NCBI RefSeq assembly: GCF_900109045.1
Contig: NZ_FNYL01000009.1
Coordinates: forward strand, 62,001-126,000
DNA from: Dyadobacter sp. SG02
GTDB taxonomy: Bacteria > Bacteroidota > Bacteroidia > Cytophagales > Spirosomataceae
DNA length: 64,000 nt
Direction: 5' to 3'
Position numbers and translations under genes: made by a program. A model generated the notes under the pieces. That model did no database searches. It was not told the DNA's origin and worked only from the letters and a program-made list of their open reading frames with translations. Below, piece by piece: positions 36,345 through 43,700 of the stretch. Each line of letters starts with the position of its first letter. Positions within the stretch are counted from its first letter, which is position 1.

Positions 36345-37574
36345 ATGACGAAACTTATTTCAATGCTTTTTTGGGCTATTCTGTCGGTCGCCACCACGGA
36401 ATGTATCGCACAAGCTTCATCAACAAACCAAAGTATATCCGGCAAGGAGGAAATTATCACAGGTGCAGACCAGACTGAAAAATATTTGCCATTTCTGAAA
36501 GGGAAACGCATTGGACTGGTGGCAAACCAGAGTTCCATCATCGGCACGAAGAGCAGTGTAGACAGCTTGTTAAGCCTTGGCATTAACATCGTTAAAGTAT
36601 TTGGACCTGAACATGGTTTCCGGGGCAACGCCAGTAATGGAGCCGTGGTAAACAATGAGACAGACGCCAAAACCGGCATTCCAATTATCTCCCTATACGG
36701 TAAAAACCAGAAACCGACGAAAGAACAACTGGCGGATATCGACCTGCTCGTATTTGATATCCAGGATGTGGGCTGCCGCTACTATACCAATATCAACACC
36801 CTTGAATATGTCATGGAGGCCTGCGGGGAAAATGATAAAGAACTGCTCATTCTTGACAGGCCCAATCCAAACGGATATGTCGTAGACGGACCGGTCATGA
36901 CGGATGATCGATTCAAATCTGCCATAGGGATCCATTATACGCCCATGACACACGGCATGACGATCGGGGAATTTGCCCAATACCTTAACGGGGAAGGATA
37001 TCTGCCAAAACAATGCAAAATACAGATCGTCAAGGTCGCTCATTATGATCATGATATGCCCTATGTATTGCCCATCCATCCCTCACCTAATTTGAATACC
37101 CAGCAAGCCGTTATGCTTTTTCCCAGCTTATGCATGTTTGAAGGAACAGCCATCAATGAAGGCAGGGGAACCTATATGCCCTTTACCATTCTGGGGGCGC
37201 CTGCATTGAAAGGCAAGTATTCATTTTCTTACAAACCGGTCGGTATTCCCGGAATGAGTGAGCGGCCCAATCACAAAGACTCCGTTTGCTACGGGCTCGA
37301 CCTTCGGGAATACGATATTGCCGGTCTTCGCAAGAGCCGCCAGATCAATTTGGCGTGGCTGATCGAGTTGTACAATGCGTATCCGGATAAAGCCCATTTC
37401 TTCACCCCCGGAAGGGCTAACCAGGACATATCCGCCTTTGACCTGCGAATAGGCACTGATCAACTAAGAAAACAAATCATAGCAGGCCTATCGGAGGCGG
37501 ACATCAGAAAAAGCTGGGAGCCTGGATTGCAGAAGTTTAAGGCGATCAGAGAAAAGTATCTTCTATATCCCTGA
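36345..37574 (+). CDS. DUF1343 / NamZ-like exo-beta-N-acetylmuramidase
   Basis: 409 residues with a signal peptide (ATTECIAQ). Family motifs: GKRIGLVANQSSIIG, VFGPEHGFRGNASNGA, SLYGKNQKPTKEQLADIDLLVFDIQDVGCRYYTNI in pieces, DRPNPNG and GRGTYMPF. Proteins of this family (GH171) remove terminal N-acetylmuramic acid from peptidoglycan fragments outside the cytoplasm and feed cell-wall recycling. A secreted beta-lactamase-fold hydrolase follows 68 bases downstream, which suits a cell-wall role for both. Confidence 0.88.
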   Translation: MTKLISMLFWAILSVATTECIAQASSTNQSISGKEEIITGADQTEKYLPFLKGKRIGLVANQSSIIGTKSSVDSLLSLGINIVKVFGPEHGFRGNASNGAVVNNETDAKTGIPIISLYGKNQKPTKEQLADIDLLVFDIQDVGCRYYTNINTLEYVMEACGENDKELLILDRPNPNGYVVDGPVMTDDRFKSAIGIHYTPMTHGMTIGEFAQYLNGEGYLPKQCKIQIVKVAHYDHDMPYVLPIHPSPNLNTQQAVMLFPSLCMFEGTAINEGRGTYMPFTILGAPALKGKYSFSYKPVGIPGMSERPNHKDSVCYGLDLREYDIAGLRKSRQINLAWLIELYNAYPDKAHFFTPGRANQDISAFDLRIGTDQLRKQIIAGLSEADIRKSWEPGLQKFKAIREKYLLYP

Positions 37575-37642
37575 GGGAGGAACCTGTCGCAACGCAGGCC
37601 CCGTACGAACCAAAGCCAAGCCGAACCTACAAAATACCACGT

Positions 37643-38887
37643 ATGAACAAATTTTTGCTACTTCTATTTCTTGCCGCCATTCCCGGTTTTGCTCAAAAAG
37701 TAAAGCGAATCGCCAACACCTCCCCGCAGGCCTATTACCCTGACAAAGAATGGCAGAAAAAAGAGCCGTCCGAAATGGGTTTTGACCCAGTTTTGCTCAA
37801 ATCAGCGATCGATTTCGCGATCGCTAATGAAACCACTGCGCCAAAGGATTTGAAATTAAACCATTACCGGACATTCGGAAGAGAACCTTTTGGCGACGCA
37901 GTCGGGCCTCTGAAGGAACGTGGCGGGCAGTCCGGGATTATTATCAAAAATGGCTACGTCATCGCCGAATGGGGTGACCCCTACCACATAGATATTGTGA
38001 ACAGTGTGAGTAAGAGCCTTTTATCGAGCGTGGTGGGACTAGCCTACGACCGCGGACTGATCCCCGATATTGACGATCAGGTTTACAAATATGTGCCGCC
38101 GGTTACGCTTTACAATCCAGTGCCCTCTGCTAACAAAGCCGATGATTTTGGTAAAAAGTCGGACTTCTTCGAACCATTCAATACGCCTCACAACAAAACG
38201 ATCACGTGGCGACAAATGCTGCAACAAAACAGCGACTGGGAAGGCACATTATGGGGAAAACCCGACTGGGCCGACCGCCCCGACAAGGATTACAAAGTGT
38301 GGCTCACCAAGCGGAACACGCCCGGAACAGTTTACGAATACAACGATACCCGCGTAAACGCGCTGGCACTCGCAACCCTCAACGTTTGGCGAAAACCTTT
38401 GCCCGAAGTCCTGAAAGAGCACATTATGGATCCGATCGGTGCCTCGAACACCTGGCGGTGGTATGGTTACGAAAACTCCTGGATCGTACTCGACGGAAAA
38501 GCGGTGCAATCCGTTTCAGGTGGCGGACATTGGGGCGGCGGAATGTATCTGCACGCCTACGATATGGCGCGTTTCGGCTATCTGACCTTGCGTAATGGAA
38601 AATGGAAGGACCGCCAGCTGGTTTCGGAGCAATGGAACAAATGGGCACAGACCCCCTCGACACCGGAGCCAACTTATGGCTTTATGAACTGGTTTTTAAA
38701 TACAGGAAAGAAACTATACCCCAGCGCACCGGAAAAAGCATTTGCCCACATCGGAAACGGTACCAACGTGATTTACGTCGATCCTGAAAATGATATTGTC
38801 GCTGTGGTAAGATGGATAGAAGATAGTCAGATCGACGGATTTTTGAAACTACTCCTAGCCGCCAAAGCGACACCTAACAGTAAATAA
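37643..38887 (+). CDS. Secreted serine hydrolase of the beta-lactamase/class C fold
   Basis: 414 residues with a signal peptide (cleavage after PGFAQ). The active-site SxxK is S121-V-S-K124 (NSVSKSLLSSVVGLAYD), the second motif is Tyr-Asn in VYEYNDTRVNALALATLN, and GGGHWGGGMYLHAYDMARFGYL resembles the third. Such enzymes act as esterases or peptidases on small substrates, some on D-amino-acid peptides. Neighbouring NamZ-like muramidase on the same strand suggests muropeptide turnover, but this is inference. Confidence 0.87.
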   Translation: MNKFLLLLFLAAIPGFAQKVKRIANTSPQAYYPDKEWQKKEPSEMGFDPVLLKSAIDFAIANETTAPKDLKLNHYRTFGREPFGDAVGPLKERGGQSGIIIKNGYVIAEWGDPYHIDIVNSVSKSLLSSVVGLAYDRGLIPDIDDQVYKYVPPVTLYNPVPSANKADDFGKKSDFFEPFNTPHNKTITWRQMLQQNSDWEGTLWGKPDWADRPDKDYKVWLTKRNTPGTVYEYNDTRVNALALATLNVWRKPLPEVLKEHIMDPIGASNTWRWYGYENSWIVLDGKAVQSVSGGGHWGGGMYLHAYDMARFGYLTLRNGKWKDRQLVSEQWNKWAQTPSTPEPTYGFMNWFLNTGKKLYPSAPEKAFAHIGNGTNVIYVDPENDIVAVVRWIEDSQIDGFLKLLLAAKATPNSK

Positions 38888-38906
38888 CAAAAACCCGCCG
38901 AACATG

Positions 38907-39110
38907 CTACGGTAACACAGGAGTGATTAAATAATATTCATCAATCTGGTTCCAGGAATAGCTGTAAGTGATTCCTTCCACTACCTGGACAAAATCGCCG
39001 GTTTCGCTGTCCGTAAAGCCAACGCGCCAGTTGGTTGTATTTTTAATCCTGAATTTCAATGTCGAGCTTGGCGGCGGGAGATCTTTTTTTACTAATATTT
39101 TGATTTTCAT
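38907..39110 (-). CDS. Small hypothetical protein
   Basis: 67 residues, predicted beta-rich (LKFRIKNTTNWRVGFTDSETGDFVQVVEGITYSY in parts) with no signal or known motif. It ends 19 bases from the serine hydrolase stop, convergent with it, and is divergent from the amidohydrolase gene. Open frame, clean ATG and sensible composition support it; function unknown. Confidence 0.5.
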   Translation of the reverse strand: MKIKILVKKDLPPPSSTLKFRIKNTTNWRVGFTDSETGDFVQVVEGITYSYSWNQIDEYYLITPVLP

Positions 39111-39173
39111 ATCCTAAGGTAAGCTTATTTAACCTATGGTTTGTTTTAATTTTCTAATCCGCAATTTCTGACT

Positions 39174-40142
39174 ATGAACCGGAGAGAATTTCTCGCAGTG
39201 TCTGCCGCAACCTCTTTGGGAGTTGGATTTCCGGCAACCGGCAGTCAACAATATCCCAGGATCCCGATTATCGACACCCATATTCACCTGTTCGATACCA
39301 GTCGCCCACAGGGTGTTCCCTGGCCTGAAAAAAGCGATAAAGTTCTCTACAAACCGGCGCTTCCGGCTCGCTACAAGGGTATTGCCGCGCCGCTTGGAAT
39401 TACGGGCGCCATTGTGGTAGAAGCCAGTCCATGGCTCGAAGACAACCAATGGGTATTGGATACGGCCGGGAAGGACAACATCATCGTCGGGGTAATCGGT
39501 AACCTTGAACCAGGGAAGCCACTTTTTGGCAAGCAAATAGAGCGTTTCGCGAAAAACCCGCTCTTCCGGGGCATTCGAAACGGAAATCTTTGGGGGAGTG
39601 ACATCTCGGGCCAGACCCAGAACCCGGCATTGATCGCTGATCTGAAATTAATGGCGCAAGCCGACATGGTACTTGACACCGCAAACCCCAACCCCGCCCT
39701 GCTCGCGGCTATCATCAGGCTCACTGACCAGGTACCGGATTTGAAGCTCGTGATAGATCATCTGCCGCAAATGACCGTTCCGGAAGACAAGGCGATCAGG
39801 CGTGCATATGAAGCGCATCTGCGTGAAATCGGCCAGCGGCCGCAGGTATATGTGAAGATTTCCGAGGTGCTTCGCAAAGTCAACGGGCAAATCCCGACCG
39901 CACTGGACTTTTACCGCCCACGCCTGGATGAACTCTACGGCATTTTTGGCGAAGACAGGCTGTTATACGGCAGCGACTGGCCCAACAGCGATCAATGGCT
40001 ACCGTTCAACCAGGGACTAACACTCGTGCGTCAATACTTTATGGAAAAAGGGCATACCGCGGCAGAAAAATATTTCTGGAAAAATTCCGTGGCCGCCTAT
40101 CGATGGCAAAAGCGCGACGCGAGTCAACCGTCTGTGCAATAA
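39174..40142 (+). CDS. Amidohydrolase family TIM-barrel protein with Tat-type signal
   Basis: 322 residues. The N-terminus MNRREFLAVSAATSLG is a Tat-like signal with a shortened arginine motif. Metal-binding HxH is in IIDTHIHLFD, later KLVIDHLP gives a His and YGSDWPNSD the final Asp, the pattern of amidohydrolase_2 proteins such as lactonases of L-fucono- or L-rhamnono-type. It probably opens a sugar lactone or similar ring outside the cytoplasm. No catabolic partners are adjacent. Confidence 0.85.
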   Translation: MNRREFLAVSAATSLGVGFPATGSQQYPRIPIIDTHIHLFDTSRPQGVPWPEKSDKVLYKPALPARYKGIAAPLGITGAIVVEASPWLEDNQWVLDTAGKDNIIVGVIGNLEPGKPLFGKQIERFAKNPLFRGIRNGNLWGSDISGQTQNPALIADLKLMAQADMVLDTANPNPALLAAIIRLTDQVPDLKLVIDHLPQMTVPEDKAIRRAYEAHLREIGQRPQVYVKISEVLRKVNGQIPTALDFYRPRLDELYGIFGEDRLLYGSDWPNSDQWLPFNQGLTLVRQYFMEKGHTAAEKYFWKNSVAAYRWQKRDASQPSVQ

Positions 40143-40309
40143 TCCTTAGCTTCGCCGCCTGTCCATCCCCGGAATGTACCGGCAAGCGCGTGCGGCAAAA
40201 GCCATCCAAAGCATGATCTCATTCCCCAATTGGCGTCCCGCCTTTTTGCAAATTGGATCGCACCAGAGCAAGGAAATGTCGATAGTTTTGTTTCAAACAG
40301 ACTCATCAA

Positions 40310-40810
40310 ATGAAAGCAGAACATAGCTACGCCCTTACAGTTCGCTGGACGGGTAACACCGGCAGCGGCACTTCCTCCTACCGTTCATACGAGCGGTCCC
40401 ATAGCATACATATTGAGGGAAAGCCCGACATAGAGGGCTCGTCGGACCCGTCATTTCGTGGTGATAAAACCAGGCATAATCCTGAGGAAATGCTGTTATC
40501 CGCGCTGTCGACCTGCCACATGCTCTCCTACCTGCACTTATGCGCAGTGAATGGAGTGGTGGTAAATCATTACATTGATCAGGCCACTGCGACGATGGCT
40601 GAGACGCCCAATGGCGGAGGACATTTCACCGGCGCGATCTTGCACCCCGTGGTAACCGTGGCCGATGCCTCGATGATCGAAAAAGCCAATGAGCTGCACA
40701 AAAAAGCCAGCGAACTTTGCTTTATTGCAAGCTCGGTCAATTTCCCGGTTCGCCACGAGCCAGTCGCAATGGTAGGGGAAAACTTTGGAAGCCCCCCTCC
40801 CGGCATCTAG
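40310..40810 (+). CDS. OsmC family peroxiredoxin-like protein
   Basis: 166 residues. The two redox cysteines are C69 (LSTCHMLSYLHLCA) and C137 (ELCFIASSVNFPV), as in OsmC/Ohr proteins that reduce organic hydroperoxides. The N-terminal part has HSIHIEGKPDIEGSSDPSFRGD, matching the OsmC sub-group in Bacteroidota, and NPEEMLLSALSTC is the helix bearing the first Cys. Single-gene unit, with a small hairpin after it. Confidence 0.88.
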   Translation: MKAEHSYALTVRWTGNTGSGTSSYRSYERSHSIHIEGKPDIEGSSDPSFRGDKTRHNPEEMLLSALSTCHMLSYLHLCAVNGVVVNHYIDQATATMAETPNGGGHFTGAILHPVVTVADASMIEKANELHKKASELCFIASSVNFPVRHEPVAMVGENFGSPPPGI

Positions 40811-40861
40811 TTCGGTATCCTGCACAAGTATCCTCCGCACATGGGCCAGCGCCGATGGAAC

Positions 40862-40881
40862 CCGCCGAATCGAGCCGGCGG
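40862..40881. terminator. Possible hairpin terminator between convergent genes
   Basis: CCGCCG and CGGCGG arms with an 8-base loop lie between the OsmC gene and the convergent secreted-protein gene. There is no T-tract, so it is a weak candidate. Confidence 0.35.
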
Positions 40882-40908
40882 ATTACCCAATCGTATTTCG
40901 GTATTTAG

Positions 40909-41277
40909 CTATTGCACACTTTTGGGCAGCTCCACTTTTTCAACCGGGCCGGGTCTCTCCGCAGGCTTGTCACTTGCTAAGGGCACAGCCGATTTACTTT
41001 GTGCAGACAAATCGGTTTGAGGTTTCGTCCCGGCTATTTTCTTTTCGGATACCATGCCTGGTAATGCATTATTCGTAATGTGCTTACCGGAATTTTCCAA
41101 ATTTACGGGTCCTGCTGTTGTTTCTTTTTTTACAGACGCCACTTTCCCGTATACAAATCCGGGAACTGTGCCGTTTTTTAACTGGCTCGAAATACTTTCA
41201 TTGGTTTTAAAAGCGGATTGGGCTTTCGCTATTGTACCTGTTAAAACTATGGCAAAAATGATCAGATAAGGTTTCAT
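40909..41277 (-). CDS. Small secreted protein of unknown function
   Basis: 122 residues with a clear signal peptide (MKPYLIIFAIVLTGTIAKAQ). The mature part is low in hydrophobic residues, rich in Ser, Lys and Pro (KSAVPLASDKPAERPGPVEK) and probably disordered. It begins 21 bases after the stop of the glycine-rich repeat protein on the same strand, so the two are likely made together, perhaps as a surface filament and a companion. No family recognised. Confidence 0.65.
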   Translation of the reverse strand: MKPYLIIFAIVLTGTIAKAQSAFKTNESISSQLKNGTVPGFVYGKVASVKKETTAGPVNLENSGKHITNNALPGMVSEKKIAGTKPQTDLSAQSKSAVPLASDKPAERPGPVEKVELPKSVQ

Positions 41278-41298
41278 AATTTGGAGTAGATTAAGGTT

Positions 41299-43305
41299 TT
41301 ATTTAATGTTTACAAACACATTGATTTTACCAATCTGGTCACCATCAAAATTTTGTAAAGCCTTACCTATAATTTGTCCGGGTTTTACCTTGTCAGGATC
41401 GGCTTTCATAGCTACGCCGGGTATGCTTGAAGTAACGAGTAAATCTCCCCGCAGAATGGCACCACCCTCTTTGCATACCTTGGTCGGGATTACGCCCACC
41501 ACACCCATGGGTACTTTTCCCGTCAGATTGCTGTCGATATTCTCTTCGGTAAGCAACACACCGGGTTTGGTTGCATACACGCCCAATACCAGGGAAGAAT
41601 AGGCTCCATTGCTTTTTTCCACGGTCCGGTCCTTTGTAGTTGCAATGCTTAAAATATCTCCCGGCTCATATTCCGACACTTCCTCTATCACGTCAAAAGC
41701 TTCTGCAAGGTCGGCGCCGCTGTTCTGCGTACCGCCATTAAAAAAACCCTTTCCATCCGCATCGATACGCGCTACATTCACAGTAGCAGGGTCTCCGCTT
41801 TTAAACAACGCAATATTGCCGGCGCTGTGTGTTTCAGCAGTGAGCACCGGGTTTGTATTGGCAGTATTAAAATTTGCGAACTGGGCTGCTTTGCCATTAC
41901 TGATACTGGGCGTCCAGGCAGAAATCGCAATGCCGGTCCCGTTCGCGGTAGCCTCTACTCCATTTCCTTCGATGCCTGCACTTGCGGTTATACCATTACC
42001 ATGACCGTCTGCAATCGCTACCAGGGCCGTGCCATTGCCAGCAGGGTTCGACGCATGGAACATGCCCGCAAAACCCCCGGTACCCGAGGAAATCCCAAAC
42101 AATCCCGCTGCACTGAAATTGCCGAGCGCAGTTGTCACCTCTCCTCTCACGGCTGCTGCCACGCTGTTGGCATTGTCCACCAGGAAAGAAGCAGCATTAC
42201 CTAGTGTATTATCAGAAATATTTCCGTTACCGTTCGTTTCTACCTCCAGTGCATTGGCTTCCGTATTAGTGGCGTTATAATTCTGAAAACGGCCGGCCCG
42301 ACCGGTACTGCTGCCTAGCCCTACCTGTCCAAAAACGCCGATGCCTTTGCCGCTGGTGTTGGTTGATACAAATCCCCTTACCCCATATCCTGCTCCATCA
42401 TTACGGCCGACGACTGCGCCCGCAATGTCACTGGTAGTGAGGCCCACAACGGCTTCCCCCCCACCAGTGTTGTTGCCTAATATACCCGCTGAACTCTGGC
42501 TACTGGTGATGCCGTTTACAGCTAAACCTGCATTCGTAACACTCCTCACACCTGTGCCATTACCAGTAGTACTTACATTGATAACAGTACCTTGCCCTAC
42601 CGTGCTGACATTTAATGCGTTGTTACCATTAGAATTGTTTTGAATGGAAACATTTGCCGCTACACCATTAGTACTGGTCGCATTCAGACCAGTGCCGGTG
42701 TTGCTGTTGGCATATACGCCAAAACCGTTTGCAGATGCATTCCCATACACGCCTAAGCCGTTAGGAGTGGAGCCATACACGCCCCAACCCGAACCTCCTT
42801 GCGAGCCCCAGACGCCAACACCAAGCCCCCCGGTACCGTTATTAATGCCGCGTACGGCCGCAGCGAAGCCCCCCGGAGTCGTGGAGGAAATAATGCCCCT
42901 TATAGCGCTAATGCTTGAAGTAGTGCTGTTGTTTACGCCTTCCAGAGAAGTGCCATCGCCCTGATTGGTTATCGAAAATAAAGTGCCTGCATTATTCTCA
43001 TTGCCTGTGTAGGGCAATGACAACGTCGCATTGTTGATCTGTGTCCAGCCGGTGCCGGTTTTGTAGTACCAAAAACCTTTCGTGTCTGTATCATATACGA
43101 GCAGACCATCGGCAGGGGTTGCAATAGCGATGCGCTGGGCCGATGTCATACGGGATACAAGTACCCCCCTCGTTTCCGACGTCACGTCCAATTGTGCGCT
43201 CGCGTCCGGCGTCAAAGTACCGACACCTACCTGTGCATTTACGGTAGTGATAAAGAGCCCCGGGAACATGAGTCCGAAGGCTGTTTTCAGAAGTAATTTT
43301 TTCAT
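41299..43305 (-). CDS. Secreted glycine-rich repeat protein (tail-fibre/adhesin-like)
   Basis: 668 residues from the ATG at 43305 (MKKLLLKTAFGLMF, cleaved near VNAQ). The head VGVGTLTPDASAQLDVTS followed by RGVLVSRMTSAQR is a common N-terminal module of exported Bacteroidota proteins. Residues about 150-520 form irregular GVYG/GVWG/GIGV repeats that suggest a beta-solenoid. The C-terminal part (NSGADLAEAFDVIEE, YEPGDILSIATTKDRTVEKS) resembles the end of phage-tail-like fibres and chaperone-type domains. Function is likely structural or adhesive; this is inference from composition. Its partner gene is 40909. Confidence 0.75.
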   Translation of the reverse strand: MKKLLLKTAFGLMFPGLFITTVNAQVGVGTLTPDASAQLDVTSETRGVLVSRMTSAQRIAIATPADGLLVYDTDTKGFWYYKTGTGWTQINNATLSLPYTGNENNAGTLFSITNQGDGTSLEGVNNSTTSSISAIRGIISSTTPGGFAAAVRGINNGTGGLGVGVWGSQGGSGWGVYGSTPNGLGVYGNASANGFGVYANSNTGTGLNATSTNGVAANVSIQNNSNGNNALNVSTVGQGTVINVSTTGNGTGVRSVTNAGLAVNGITSSQSSAGILGNNTGGGEAVVGLTTSDIAGAVVGRNDGAGYGVRGFVSTNTSGKGIGVFGQVGLGSSTGRAGRFQNYNATNTEANALEVETNGNGNISDNTLGNAASFLVDNANSVAAAVRGEVTTALGNFSAAGLFGISSGTGGFAGMFHASNPAGNGTALVAIADGHGNGITASAGIEGNGVEATANGTGIAISAWTPSISNGKAAQFANFNTANTNPVLTAETHSAGNIALFKSGDPATVNVARIDADGKGFFNGGTQNSGADLAEAFDVIEEVSEYEPGDILSIATTKDRTVEKSNGAYSSLVLGVYATKPGVLLTEENIDSNLTGKVPMGVVGVIPTKVCKEGGAILRGDLLVTSSIPGVAMKADPDKVKPGQIIGKALQNFDGDQIGKINVFVNIK

Positions 43306-43700
43306 CAAAATCAGAGTAGTTTTAATTGAGAACAAGTACGTGTTTCACCTGCCTGTCGGTAATAAAACGAGTGAATCCAATACGGTTACAGAGCTAAGTA
43401 ATTTTACAAGAAAGATGGTCACCGTAAATGTACTTCGCACGTGACTCGCAGATGTAATAATTAGTACTCATTTGTTGTCGAATTTACTTGACAGTCTATA
43501 ACTCTGCTCACCGTCAGCTTCCAGGCCATCAAAGCGGCATGGCTGAACCCTGTGAAGTCAATAAAAGTAACATTGACAAAAAATGTCACCACCTGCCACG
43601 GTTAGTAATGCATGAGGTGTCCATGGATGCAATTGGTATATAGCAAGTTAAATCTGCATTATTCCAATTGAGTTACATTCATTCACAAAACACGATGGTC
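43306..43700. other. Intergenic region between divergent secreted-protein genes
   Basis: 395 bases between divergent starts. It holds a relic of an FtsX-type permease end near 43500 (listed separately) and a short TGACA/TGTCA hairpin at about 43570. I see no clear promoter boxes. Confidence 0.5.
43492..43560 (+). pseudogene. C-terminal relic of an FtsX-like ABC transporter permease
   Basis: An open stretch without start codon encodes LLTVSFQAIKAAWLNPVKSI. The intact permease at 54500-56905 ends ITVSFQSVKAAVTNPVKSL, so 13 of 19 aligned residues agree, including the terminal NPVKS signature of this family. The normal stop just after this motif is missing and the frame runs on about 13 codons. 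The rest of the gene is gone. It must come from another family member because the codons differ. Confidence 0.6.

Noticed and set aside
42341-42964. Proline- and leucine-rich plus-strand frames opposite the glycine-rich repeat protein
   Set aside because: They simply mirror the repeat codons of the real gene on the other strand.
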